Notes under the pieces: generated by a model
Seen by the model: only the letters and a program-made list of their open reading frames with translations
The model's database searches: none
Told to the model about the DNA's origin: nothing
Assembly (NCBI RefSeq): GCF_902769175.1
Contig: NZ_CACXNW010000006.1
Location: 1-64,000, forward strand
DNA length: 64,000 nt
From: an uncultured Methanobrevibacter sp.
GTDB lineage: Archaea > Methanobacteriota > Methanobacteria > Methanobacteriales > Methanobacteriaceae
Direction: 5' to 3'
Program-made: the position numbers and the translations under genes
In this document: positions 27,178 through 36,574 of the stretch, piece after piece
How positions within the stretch are numbered: the stretch's first letter is position 1
Layout of the letters: every line of letters begins with the position of its first letter

Positions 27178-27248
27178 AAAATTAGAGCAAAAATCAAAAA
27201 AATACAAAGGCTCTAATTAAAAAATTAGAGCTAAAATCTTTTTTTTAA
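27168..27248 (+). terminator. Double hairpin terminator after copy 1
   Basis: Two stem-loops, CTCTAATT...AATTAGAG at 27168-27187 (overlapping the TAA stop) and GCTCTAATT...AATTAGAGC at 27210-27231. The second is followed by a run of eight T. The same stem recurs after copies 2, 3 and 4. Confidence 0.75.
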
Positions 27249-27573
27249 TTTTTTTAGCTTATAAAAACCTTTATACTATTTTTCAAACCAAATCTAAAGA
27301 TCTTATTTTAAATCAAAGACAAAACATTATAAACTAAAAACCCTTAACTTTAAGCCAATGCTTTTAACCTGAAATATTATTTTAAAACCAGTTATAAACA
27401 CTAATTTTAATCTAAATAAATTTGAACAATAATCAATAATTTGAAAAATATTACTGATTTTGTCCATTCTGTAAACTCTGTTTATTTATCGATTAAAAAG
27501 CCTTTTTTCCTACTATTTAATATTTATTTTCTAAATAACCAATAATAAATCCTTTATTTTTAAAAATAAATAT
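27249..27573. other. AT-rich spacer between cassettes 1 and 2
   Basis: Noncoding. Parts of it (aaaaacctttatactatttt, aaaacccttaa) recur at 28205-28300 after copy 2, so the spacer was duplicated with the cassette. Confidence 0.6.
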
Positions 27574-27608
27574 GCAAATAAGCATTTAGACTTAAAAACA
27601 TTTATATA
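27574..27608 (+). promoter_or_regulatory. Promoter of secreted HTH-repeat gene 2 (degenerate element)
   Basis: GCAAATAAGCATTTAG at 27574-27589, then TTTATATA at 27601-27608 with the standard 11-bp gap. It is the least symmetric of the ten sites; the gene it serves is itself degenerate. Confidence 0.6.
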
Positions 27609-27679
27609 TGAGATTTAATATACTATTAGTAAGTATTATATATAAATACAAATATGAACAAATTTTAGAGGGAGGAAAT

Positions 27680-27973
27680 ATGAAAAGATTTATCTTAACA
27701 TTATGTTTAATAATGATAGCTCTTATAGGAGCAAGCGCAGTTGCAGCATACCCTTATGCTAGCAATTCCCATGACGTAAATGAAGCAAGCACTTCAAATT
27801 CCGAAGATTCACTCGTTATACAAAATTATACATTGAAAGATAATAAAGTAAACTATAATAGTGGAGCAACTTACGCAATAGACTACCTTGACGATCAAAC
27901 AGATTTACCAATCAAAGAAGCTCTCAGTTTATTAGAAAAACAACCATCAAGATATTTTATTAGAGTACATTAA
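27680..27973 (+). CDS. Truncated secreted protein, copy 2 of the HTH-repeat family
   Basis: The ATG at 27680 follows a strong GGGAGG site. The 97-residue product begins with the family signal peptide (TLCLIMIALIGASAVAA) and an Asn/Ser-rich stretch, then a piece reading DLPIKEALSLLEKQPSRYF, and stops at 27973. It lacks the C-terminal HTH-like repeats of copies 1, 3 and 4. Immediately downstream (27974-28085) the segment encoding this piece recurs in degraded form with a frameshift, so the gene was probably once longer. Promoter, signal peptide and terminator remain recognisable. It is probably a remnant, though a short secreted peptide could still be made. Confidence 0.6.
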   Translation: MKRFILTLCLIMIALIGASAVAAYPYASNSHDVNEASTSNSEDSLVIQNYTLKDNKVNYNSGATYAIDYLDDQTDLPIKEALSLLEKQPSRYFIRVH

Positions 27974-28167
27974 CGATTATACAGATATACCAATCAAAGA
28001 AGCACTCAGTATTTTCGAAAAGCAAGCATCAAGATATCTTATACCAAATAAGTACTTTCAAAAATATGCGTAAACTATACTAGTGGAGCAATTTACGCAA
28101 AGAAAAATTATTCATAATAAATTAAAAACTTTTATAAAAAAGTTTTAAGTAAAAAAAATATAAAAAT

Positions 28168-28205
28168 GCTCTAATTGAAAAATTAGAGCTAAAATCTTTT
28201 TTTTA
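28168..28205 (+). terminator. Hairpin terminator after copy 2
   Basis: GCTCTAATT (28168-28176), GAAA loop, AATTAGAGC (28181-28189), then a T-rich tract. The 9-bp perfect stem with a GNRA-type loop is shared with copies 3 and 4. Confidence 0.75.
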
Positions 28206-28503
28206 GCTTATAAAAACCTTTATACTATTTTTCAAACCAAATCTAAAAATTTTATTTTAAAACAAAACATTATAAACTAAAAACCCTTAATTTAAACCAA
28301 ATCTTTTAAATTAACCCTTATTTTAAACTATATTCAAACACTTTTTAACAGATAATTTTGAATAATAATCAGTTTTATAAAAAAATATTAGTGTTTTATC
28401 TATTTTTTTATATGTATTATTATCAATTAAAAGCCTATTTTTCAAATGTTTACTCTTTATTTTAAAAATAACTCATAATATATCCATATTTTTAAAAAAA
28501 AAT
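28206..28503. other. AT-rich spacer between cassettes 2 and 3
   Basis: Noncoding; parts resemble 27249-27420, consistent with duplication of the whole promoter-gene-terminator unit. Confidence 0.5.
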
Positions 28504-28538
28504 GCAAGTAAGTACTTGCATGCGAAATTCTTTATATA
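28504..28538 (+). promoter_or_regulatory. Promoter of secreted HTH-repeat gene 3
   Basis: GCAAGTAAGTACTTGC (28504-28519; arms GCAAGTA and TACTTGC perfectly complementary around AG), 11-bp gap, TTTATATA at 28531-28538. Confidence 0.75.
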
Positions 28539-28601
28539 TTAGCCATGATAAAGTTAAGTATTGCAGTTAAAAAACTTGCAAAAAAAAATGAGGCACTAAA
28601 T

Positions 28602-29767
28602 ATGAATAAAATTATAGTGACATTATGTTTAATAATGATAACTCTTATAGGAGCAAGTGCTGTTGCAGCATCAAGTGATGATGACAATTCTAGTAATGTT
28701 GAATTAGGAGACATTGGTGATAGTCCAATAATGCCAATCGATCCATCAAGCAACGTAATTTCTGAAAATCAAACCATAAATACTGAAGACACTGCAAATG
28801 ATTGGAAAATTGCAGATAAACAAGCTCAAAAGGCAAAAACTAATAAAACAGTTGACATTGAAACAAATGAAACTGTAGAAGATGGTACATTATCAGAAAA
28901 CGTAAATGTAACAAATACAATAGAAGATGGTACATTATCAGAAAACGTGAATGTAACATATACCAAATATGATAAAATCATGAAAGTCGTTGGAAACAAT
29001 GAAATCAAAGATTTTAACGAAAAAGAAATTAATTACATTATTAACATCTATACTAAAATCTTAGACTCTTACAATGCTGGAGTTTTAACCAAACAAATTG
29101 CAAAAGACTACAACATGACTCCAGAAGAAATTCAAAATATTGCAGATTTAGAAATCAGCCCTATTGAAATCGACCCAAAGGTTGATGCAGTATATAAAAT
29201 GTACGATTCCGTAACTGTCATAAAATGGCTAATTATTTAGGAATAGACCACCAAGATGTCAAAAACATTATCGATGACTTAAAAAAAGGTGTATATGGAG
29301 ATATCTATAAAGATATATTATTAAATCGTGACGCATTTTGTTCAAATAGATTTGCATATCAAAAAATCATGGACGTCTTTACCACTCATGATGACGGAAA
29401 TCTTAAATATGAAGATACCCAAATGATCATAGGCTTCTATATGGGAATCGTAGACAGTTATCATGCAGGATATTCAGTCGAAAGCATTGCAAAAGAGTAC
29501 AACATGACTCCATTACAAATTCAAAATATTGCAGATTTAGATGTTAAACCTATTATAAAGAGTGAAATAGCTAACTCTGTATATAAAATGTACGGTTCCA
29601 ATACTCTCGATGATATTTCTATTGAAGTAGGAGCAAGTAACGAAACCGTCAAAAATATTATCACCCATATTAAAAAAGGTTCATTTGGAGATGTCTATAA
29701 ACGTTTATTATTTAAACGTGACTTCCTAAATATAAATCAACACAATTATGAATACGTCGTCAATTAA
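28602..29767 (+). pseudogene. Secreted HTH-repeat protein, copy 3 (single frameshift)
   Basis: The ATG at 28602 follows GAGG; the signal peptide ends near AVAA. A Thr/Asn-rich linker holds a duplicated VEDGTLSENVNVT-type segment. Two consecutive C-terminal modules follow. Each has a helix-turn-helix-like stretch (KQIAKDYNMTPEEIQNIADL; ESIAKEYNMTPLQIQNIADL), then VYKMYxS and a second HTH-like stretch, then KKGxxGDxYKxLL and a KRD/NRD end. The frame breaks near 29219: reading ends at 29240, and the next frame (29225-29767) continues the alignment exactly, as after a 1-nt deletion before ATAAAATGGC. The intact protein would have about 388 residues. It should be exported; why a secreted protein carries HTH-like repeats is unknown. 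I know no named family. Confidence 0.7.
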
Positions 29768-29781
29768 AATTTTTGTAAAAT

Positions 29782-29817
29782 GCTCTAATTGAAAAATTAG
29801 AGCAAAAACCTTTTTTT
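29782..29817 (+). terminator. Hairpin terminator after copy 3
   Basis: GCTCTAATT (29782-29790), GAAA loop, AATTAGAGC (29795-29803), then AAAAACC and seven T. Confidence 0.75.
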
Positions 29818-30394
29818 AAACCAATCAAAGCAATAAAACTTAAATCTCTTTTTTTAAACTAAATTAACAAAATTTATAGTTATAAAAAAACATTAAATCT
29901 CTTTTAAAAAATTAAAATCAAACAAAAATTTCAGCTATAAAAATGAAATACCTAAAACCTTTTTTTTTTAACTGATTTAATACCATGAATAAATATTCTT
30001 AAAGTGCAAAACTTAGAACAGTTAAGTAATAATTTTAAAAAAAATGAAATAATTCTATTTATTAAAAATTTTTTTATAATTTCATTCAAAAAAATTATAA
30101 AATCTTATATAATTTAACCAACTTAAATAATTATGGAAAACTGATATATTTATTTGCGATTTTATGTCTAAAGTATCTGAGGTAAAACTTATAATTATAG
30201 TAGCTGGGCTATCACAATTAGCCATGCAGTTAGTGGCCAATATGGCAACAGTCATCATAAGACACAACAGTAGACACCGCCACAACAATAAAAGACACCA
30301 CAATAGACACATACAAACATAAAAGACACAACAGCAGATGTAGCAAAAACCACCAAATATACAACAAAAGATACAATAAACATAAAAGACAAGT
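29818..30394. other. Intergenic region with degenerate acaacaa/aaagacac repeats
   Basis: No gene is supported. From about 30250 to 30390 the words aaagacac, acaacag and cataaaagaca recur irregularly, probably a decayed low-complexity sequence serving as leader for the gene at 30408. Confidence 0.5.
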
Positions 30395-30407
30395 AGGGGG
30401 AGATAAC

Positions 30408-31016
30408 ATGAAATACTGTTACAATTGCGGAGCTGAAATATTTGACAAGGATCAAAAGTTCTGCATCAAATACAGCACAGACTTGATGAAATACAAAAAG
30501 AAGCGTGCCAAATATAATAAGGATTCCAGAAAGAAATACCAACCATTAAAAGGAGAGTCCTATAATGATTATCTTGAAAGAATCAATTCACCAATAAGGC
30601 ACAAAATTGCAAGCAAAGAAGAAATAGAAGAGGAAAGCTTAGCTTACATCAATTACAAACCACATAAAAAGAATGATGAAATAAACTATCCAAAATCAGA
30701 AACAGAAGATTATGACGATCCCAAATCAATAGCTGTTGAAAACACTGCAGAACTGATTTTAGAAGGAATGTATGGAGCACCAGCTGCATCCACCCAAGGA
30801 AACTTCATAGTGGAAGGAATGTATGGAAGGCCAAAGTACTATGTGGATGGAGATATACTCAGGGAAAACAATCAGTTCGGAAAGCCAGCCTATAGAATAG
30901 ACGGCAACTACATTAGGGAAGGAATGTTCGGCAAACCTAAGTATTATATAGATGGTGACTTGATTAGGGAAAACAATCAGTTTGGTAAAGTGGTTGGCAG
31001 AAAAAAGAAGATTTAA
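30408..31016 (+). CDS. Zinc-ribbon protein with tandem ~20-residue repeats
   Basis: A 202-residue protein with no signal peptide. The N-terminus has a zinc-ribbon pattern, CYNC at residues 4-7 and FCIKYS near residue 23. The second knuckle has only one of its two Cys, so zinc binding may be weak or lost. A basic/acidic linker (30-110) follows. Residues about 117-200 are tandem units around EGMYGxPxYYxDGDxIRENNQFGKPxYRIDGNY, predicted short beta strands. I do not recognise the family; proteins with a zinc ribbon and such repeats are presumably cytoplasmic binding proteins. A strong GGGGGAG site lies 6-8 nt before the ATG at 30408. It converges on the Rpn-like pseudogene. Confidence 0.75.
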   Translation: MKYCYNCGAEIFDKDQKFCIKYSTDLMKYKKKRAKYNKDSRKKYQPLKGESYNDYLERINSPIRHKIASKEEIEEESLAYINYKPHKKNDEINYPKSETEDYDDPKSIAVENTAELILEGMYGAPAASTQGNFIVEGMYGRPKYYVDGDILRENNQFGKPAYRIDGNYIREGMFGKPKYYIDGDLIRENNQFGKVVGRKKKI

Positions 31017-31057
31017 AATAAATTTTACTTTAAGAGTTAATAAAAAAACTTAAAAGA

Positions 31058-32011
31058 TTATTTAGAACCACACAACCGATTAATTTTATCCTTAGACAAA
31101 TCAGTAGCCTCAGATACCTCATCTAAACTAAAACCATCATTAACCATTTCAACAGCAGAAATAAGTTGTTCAAGCCATTGCTCAAGCGCTTCTTCAATTA
31201 ACTTATCCTTAAATTCCTGAACATCAGGAGGCAAAACAACCATATCACCACCTCCATTATTATTGACTTCTTCTTTAAAATACCATTGCTTTGCATAAAT
31301 CAATATAATATTCATCGTTTCTGATTTTTCCTTTTCACTGAGATTATTAATCTTATGAAAATAACCCATTAGTAGTCTAATAGCCTCAATCTTATTGTCT
31401 GAAAACATCAAAGGACTTAATAGAAATAAGGCCTTTTCCTTATCAGACATATTATGCTTGTTGTTTATTTTATATAAACTACTATTTAAAGTTTGTTTTT
31501 GATTTAGAGCGATTAACGATACGATAAGCATAGTAAAATCATCAATAAGGCCGATTTTATGTCTAATAAGGTGATGTTCATAGTGATAGTTACTTAAAAC
31601 CACTGTAAACACTCGTTGTTGATGTTCCTTATGTAAGTCCGCTTGATATTTATTGAATATTGTTTCCTTTTCATAACTTATCCTATATGATTGGAATTCC
31701 AGACTTATAATCAATTTCTCGATAGTGTAAAAAGGAGAATCAGCAATAAGCTTTTTACCATCTTTCGTGAAAAATTCATTGTTTACCTTCTTTTTGAAAT
31801 GAAACCTGAATATTTCACTATCCATTAGGGATTCAGGACATAGTGCCAAGAGTTCCTGAGGGAAAGTATCCCAAAAAGCATTTGGATACTAATTCAAGAT
31901 CAATTCAGGATAATATTCTATTATCGTGTCATTTATAATATCTAAAATTCCTTGAGGATAAGTGTTAAAAATATTCTTAAAAATATAATCATAAATATGA
32001 TATACTACCTT
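31058..32011 (-). pseudogene. Rpn/PD-(D/E)XK-nuclease-type protein, disrupted
   Basis: The open 263-codon part (31058-31849) resembles Rpn-type recombination-promoting nucleases or PD-(D/E)XK 'transposases': LIISLEFQSYRIS supplies the beta-strand with the E-x-Q variant of the catalytic motif, and a helical C-terminal half ends in a helix-turn-helix-like SLDEVSEATDLSKDKINRL. Upstream, the same frame continues with YPNAFWDTFPQELLA but is cut by TAG at 31889-31891. Further upstream it stays open to a GGAGGTG site at 32014-32020, where the codon in start position (32009-32011) reads AAG. So one stop and possibly a lost start codon inactivate it. Such genes are mobile and numerous in Methanobrevibacter-like genomes. 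Confidence 0.6.
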
Positions 32012-32020
32012 AACACCTCC

Positions 32021-32387
32021 AAAAATTTATAATTAATCTTATTTTGTAAAAAATAGTATTTAAATTAGTCAGTATAAAATAAAAGCAATTTTTAAGTCTA
32101 ATTTTAATTTTTTAAGTGATTTTAATTTTCTAATATGATTTTAAAATAATAATCATCTAATAAAAGTAAAAATAAGCAATAAATTATGAAAAACATAGTA
32201 CAATTTAATAACAAAAATAGAATAATAAATCATGAAAAATAAAAAACAATTATTTTTTAAAAACTTGAAAAATAATCAAAGAAAGGAATAAAAAATAGAA
32301 AAAAACTTAAAATAATCAATAAAGCAATAAAAAGAAAAAAACTTAAAAAAAATATAGAAAATCAATTATGAAATCAAAAAAAGAAAA
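32021..32387. other. A-rich intergenic region with low-complexity repeats
   Basis: No gene seen. Words such as aataataaatcatgaaaaa and aaaaacttaaaa recur irregularly. It separates two minus-strand genes. Confidence 0.5.
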
Positions 32388-32409
32388 AAGCTTAGAGAAA
32401 ATACTCTAA
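32380..32409 (-). terminator. Hairpin terminator overlapping the stop of the papain-ALP gene
   Basis: On the minus strand GCTTAGAG, a 6-nt loop and CTCTAAGC form an 8-bp stem at 32409-32388, followed by a T run. The TAG stop codon lies within the stem. Confidence 0.7.
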
Positions 32410-35400
32410 GCCCTAACCTTAACATTCCTCTTGATTGTATCCCTAAGATAAGTTACAGCAACCTTATATGTCCTACCCTTTTTTAGCTTCTTAATAACAG
32501 CCTTCTTAATTGTAACTTGAGCAATTCCTCTGCTGTTTGTCTTTGCAGAATAGGTCCTTCCATAGAATCTGAACTTAACGACCTTTCCCCTAATTGCCTT
32601 GTTTTTAGAAGTTCTTAAACTTGCCCTAAAGATGAACTTTTTAGCAGATTTCTTAAGAATGCGGTTGCTTGACTTCAATGTTCTTTTAACTGTGATTGTA
32701 TTCTTCACGGTTTGTCCCTTGTAAGTTGCAGTTATAGTGTACTTCTTAGGAGTTACAGTATAAGGAATCTTTAAGATAGCCCAACCATACTTATTGGTCT
32801 TGACCTTATATGTCTTCTTATTCAATTTTATTGTAACGACCTGACCTGCACCAACCACTTTTCCATTGTTGCCATATACGCGAAGTTGATACCTGGTGCC
32901 ATTGTAATAATCCATGACTATGTTCTTGTTTCCGCTGAATCTTGATACAATCTTGACTATGCATTTAGCACTTTCACCTGTTGACGGATTGATTACAGTT
33001 AAGGTATGGCTGCCTATTCTGAAATCGTCAAGAGTGATTCCAAGATAACCGTTGGCACCAACAGGAAGCTTAACTGTCTGTCCATCAAATTTTACAGTGA
33101 TATACTTGTCTGTCAATGGAAGATCATTAAGGTCCTTGAAATAGGAATCTATCACTATATGGGTGTTGAATGCTGCAGTTCGTGATGAAGCAATGCTTAC
33201 AGACTTGAATACATGAATAGGATATGAAACCTTAGTGCCATTATAATAGACATTGACTTGTGAGTTGCCTGATTTCAATGCCTTGGTGAATATTGCCTTG
33301 CCATTTGAATCAAAGGTCAAGCTGGCATTTGTTCCATCATATTCAACAATCACAACTTCACCTGCAGGTCCTGTCAATGTGAATTTTTCCCCAGTCAAGT
33401 AATTTGCCTTAGCGCTTAAAGGATTTGCAAATGTGTATGCCTTGAGACATGGGATAATGCCCTGTTTGGTAACTCCTTCCCAATCATCAAATAGGGAGCG
33501 TCCTGGATCAAAGACTACTTTGCTGTCTAAAAGGTATGGAGCTAAGCTGGTCTTTATTGATATTGCAAACTGTTCCCCTTTCTTCACTGCAATCTGTTTT
33601 GCAAGGTCAATGGTTTGGTATCCAGGATACAATGACTTTCCGCTTTGGCTGTATGCAAAGAGATCATTGTAGCCAACAAGAACTGAAATGGTATAGTCAA
33701 TTCCTATGCCGTTGAAGTATGTTCCCACTGCACTGATTATCTCATCCTTATCAGCAAGATAATATACTGTGTAATTGTTTTCAACAGGAATATAATCAAT
33801 AAAGTCAAAATCGTATTGATAGACTGTAATGTATGATGGGGTCTGATTTATGATATATGCTACTGAATAGGATGTTGCAAAGCTTGTATCATCATATGAG
33901 ACATAATAGAATCCCTCATCTCCAAATTCAGTTCCCCAACTGTTTTTAATTATCCAAGCTCCGTTTCTTTCAACATTCTTGATGCCAATGACATGTCCTT
34001 CCTCATCTTTCACTTCATAAGGCAAAAAGTTTTCCTTTGAATAATTGTCATCCCATCCAACCAATGTGACGAAATGGTCTCCCTTTGCATCAGGCTGGCC
34101 AACGAATTGGGAATAGGTAACATTATTGTATCCTTCCTCCCCAGAATTAGTTCCTTGAAGATAAACTGTCACTGCACCATATTTTATTAAGGCTTCCTTC
34201 AATTGCCTGTCAATTTCAGCAGACTGTTCCGGATTGCTGGCATTTCTTTTAGGAATCATCAAAAGATTTTGAATGTGATAGCTGTTCTTATTGAGGAATA
34301 TTGGAGATACCTTTCCAAGCTCATCAAAGCTGTCCTGACTTTCATTGGCAATTCCAATATAAGATAAAAGATAAGCAATAGGTGATCCAATAGCTGCCCC
34401 TTCAGTAATTGACCTTTTTCCCAATATGGAATATGCAAGCATAATGCCCTTAAGGTTGTTTTCGGAAATGTTAAGCTTTACATAATATCCAGTAGCCTTT
34501 AGGAATGCTGATTCAAGTGCACCAGCAGCACCAAATGCCCAACAAGCACCTATTCGGCCTTGATTCTCAACTGGACTTACCAATCCATAATCCCTTAAGT
34601 CAAAGTATTGGCTGTCTGCATTTGCATCATTGATTTCAACAGGATTGTAAGGAATCTCCCTACCTGTTTCATCAATATTCAAATCATAAAACACATTGTA
34701 CAATGAATTCTTATCATTATTGAATGTGTTTGATTGGATTACAGTATCAGCAAAGTCAAAATAGGTCTTGATTGCTATTCCATTATCTATAAAGTTGTTT
34801 CCAACTACAACATAGTATGGGTTGCTGTATAGGGAAAGTGCACCAGTGTTGTTGATGAAGATGTTGCTTCCAATCCAAGAATATCCGGTATCTGAATATA
34901 TGGCACCTGAATTGAACTTTCCAAATCCTTCACTTAATCTGTTGCTCTCATCACCTGTTTCAAAGAAAGTGTCCTTGACTGCAGTATTGTTTTCAAATAG
35001 ACACTCGAATATTTTGCTGCTTACATTTGAAGCATAAATGGCTCCACCTATGTATGTAGCATTGTTGTTTGTAAAATTAGTGTTGTTTATGGTCAAATCT
35101 CCACCAAATTGGGCGATTGCACCTCCAAACAAAGATCTACAGTTGTCAAATATTGAATCCTTGATTATAAGCTCTCCATAATAAGGCTTTGCCTCATCAA
35201 AGAAATCCATACCATTAAAATCTGCAAGTATGGCACCACTGTTTTTGGAAGAGCTTACATTGATGAACTGGCAATCATATACTTCAAGAAGAGCAGTGTA
35301 TCCATCAAAAGAGGCATATCCCTTTAGAGCAATAGCTCCTGCAGAAATGGAAGTCAAATTAATGAATCTGCACCTTTGAATCTCAGTTTGATAGGCATTG

Positions 35401-35948
35401 TAAACAACTGTAGCATATTTGGAGCGTAAGTTGGAAAACTCACAGTCCATGAGTTTAATGATAGAGCATTGGTCATCACTGTAAATCAAGGACCATTCGA
35501 TTTCATCATCATTTCTGAAAGTTGCATTGCTGATTGTTGCCATAGTGTCAGTTAAATATATGGCAGAGCCAAATTTTGCATTGTTGTTTATAAAAGTGTC
35601 ATTATAGCTGGAATAGACACTGCGGTCAGCACAAACTGCAGCTCCGTAACTGGAATCTGTATTGTTTTCAAAGGTAATGTTGATTGTAGTTACAGTAGAT
35701 TCTGTGTCCATATATAATGCATCAACAGCATTGATGATTTTTAGGTTTCTGATTGTTACAGTACAATTATGGAATATGAAAACTCCAGCTTGATTGCTGC
35801 CGTCTATGACATTGTTTTGACCATCCAATTCAAAGTTTTTGTTTCTAAATGAAATACCGCCTTTAAGTTGACTGTCTGTAGATTCATCAAACTTATAATT
35901 GGCATTTAACTTAATGTCAGACTCTGAAGTATTTAAAACATTTTTCAA
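32406..35948 (-). CDS. Adhesin-like protein with papain-family peptidase domain (main part)
   Basis: This 1,180-codon frame encodes the mature part of a large surface protein. Residues 1-430 are right-handed beta-helix repeats (NNTDSSYGAAV, GGAIAQFGGDLTINN). Residues about 450-700 are a papain-family (C1) cysteine peptidase with all active-site positions: Gln463 in ENQGRIG, Cys469 in ACWAF, His625 in GDHFVTLVGW, Asn669 in IIKNSWG. Residues about 800-1180 are Ig-like repeats of the ALP type with a strongly basic end. It could cleave proteins or cell-wall peptides at the surface of host or neighbour cells. It begins in a different frame from its signal-peptide piece (35945-36277): the sequence before residue 1 continues as GTFTDL in frame, so a 1-nt slip in the T run near 35970 splits one gene. 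Confidence 0.85.
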   Translation of the reverse strand: MKNVLNTSESDIKLNANYKFDESTDSQLKGGISFRNKNFELDGQNNVIDGSNQAGVFIFHNCTVTIRNLKIINAVDALYMDTESTVTTINITFENNTDSSYGAAVCADRSVYSSYNDTFINNNAKFGSAIYLTDTMATISNATFRNDDEIEWSLIYSDDQCSIIKLMDCEFSNLRSKYATVVYNAYQTEIQRCRFINLTSISAGAIALKGYASFDGYTALLEVYDCQFINVSSSKNSGAILADFNGMDFFDEAKPYYGELIIKDSIFDNCRSLFGGAIAQFGGDLTINNTNFTNNNATYIGGAIYASNVSSKIFECLFENNTAVKDTFFETGDESNRLSEGFGKFNSGAIYSDTGYSWIGSNIFINNTGALSLYSNPYYVVVGNNFIDNGIAIKTYFDFADTVIQSNTFNNDKNSLYNVFYDLNIDETGREIPYNPVEINDANADSQYFDLRDYGLVSPVENQGRIGACWAFGAAGALESAFLKATGYYVKLNISENNLKGIMLAYSILGKRSITEGAAIGSPIAYLLSYIGIANESQDSFDELGKVSPIFLNKNSYHIQNLLMIPKRNASNPEQSAEIDRQLKEALIKYGAVTVYLQGTNSGEEGYNNVTYSQFVGQPDAKGDHFVTLVGWDDNYSKENFLPYEVKDEEGHVIGIKNVERNGAWIIKNSWGTEFGDEGFYYVSYDDTSFATSYSVAYIINQTPSYITVYQYDFDFIDYIPVENNYTVYYLADKDEIISAVGTYFNGIGIDYTISVLVGYNDLFAYSQSGKSLYPGYQTIDLAKQIAVKKGEQFAISIKTSLAPYLLDSKVVFDPGRSLFDDWEGVTKQGIIPCLKAYTFANPLSAKANYLTGEKFTLTGPAGEVVIVEYDGTNASLTFDSNGKAIFTKALKSGNSQVNVYYNGTKVSYPIHVFKSVSIASSRTAAFNTHIVIDSYFKDLNDLPLTDKYITVKFDGQTVKLPVGANGYLGITLDDFRIGSHTLTVINPSTGESAKCIVKIVSRFSGNKNIVMDYYNGTRYQLRVYGNNGKVVGAGQVVTIKLNKKTYKVKTNKYGWAILKIPYTVTPKKYTITATYKGQTVKNTITVKRTLKSSNRILKKSAKKFIFRASLRTSKNKAIRGKVVKFRFYGRTYSAKTNSRGIAQVTIKKAVIKKLKKGRTYKVAVTYLRDTIKRNVKVRA

Positions 35949-36277
35949 GTCAGTAAAAGTCCCAAAAGAGCATCTTGATATATTTCTTCCCCAATTGGGT
36001 TTTCTTGATTGATATTATTATTTTCCCTTATTGGGTTATCTTGATTGATGTTATTTTCGCTTATAAGATTTTCCTCTTGACTTTTCATGATGTTATGATA
36101 GCTATCCGAGGAGATGGAATCACAAAGAACTTCTCCAGATAAAACACCATCATCGAGAGAACCAGCACAAACAGCTTCCCCAGACAAAACACCATCATCG
36201 AGAGAATCAGCGCTAACAGTTCCTATAGATAAAATCAAAAAGAAAATAAGAATTATACTTATTTTAAAATTTTTCAC
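35945..36277 (-). CDS. Signal-peptide end of the papain-ALP gene, frameshifted from its body
   Basis: The best start is GTG at 36277, preceded by GGGGAAT; an upstream TTG in frame has no ribosome-binding site. The product has a signal peptide (MKNFKISIILIFFLILSIG, cleaved after VSA), two copies of SLDDGVLSGE, and an Asn/Glu-rich stretch with NINQDNPIREN-type repeats. The frame then runs into TGA at 35945. Restoring one T in the run near 35970 joins it to the 1,180-codon frame. The slip may be a sequencing error, a mutation or phase variation. The 51-nt SLDDGVLSGE duplication is in frame. Confidence 0.75.
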   Translation of the reverse strand: MKNFKISIILIFFLILSIGTVSADSLDDGVLSGEAVCAGSLDDGVLSGEVLCDSISSDSYHNIMKSQEENLISENNINQDNPIRENNNINQENPIGEEIYQDALLGLLLT

Positions 36278-36479
36278 ATTATTCCCCTTTTTCAATTAAT
36301 TAAAATTATGATATAAATTATATTTTTTATAATATATAATAGCAATCGATAAAAATAATCAATGATACATATCCCATATTAAAAAAAATAAATTGTCAAG
36401 TAAAAAACCATATGCCATACATTTTAATCTTTATTTTACAAATAACCTATAATAAATTCTTTTTTTCAAAAATAAAGAT
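36278..36479. other. Divergent intergenic region upstream of the papain-ALP gene and copy 4
   Basis: An AT-rich divergent spacer. On the minus strand a TATA-like stretch lies near 36330-36346 for the papain-ALP gene; no copy of the inverted-repeat element is seen in that orientation. Confidence 0.4.
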
Positions 36480-36514
36480 GCAAGTAAGCACTTACACTCG
36501 AAATACTTTATATA
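36480..36514 (+). promoter_or_regulatory. Promoter of secreted HTH-repeat gene 4
   Basis: GCAAGTAAGCACTTAC at 36480-36495, 11-bp gap, TTTATATA at 36507-36514. Bases between element and TATA (ACTCGAAATAC) nearly match those of copy 1. Confidence 0.75.
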
Positions 36515-36574
36515 TGACCTTAAATATATAATCATGTAGGAAATAAATTTTAAAAAAAAGATATGAGGCAAAAA

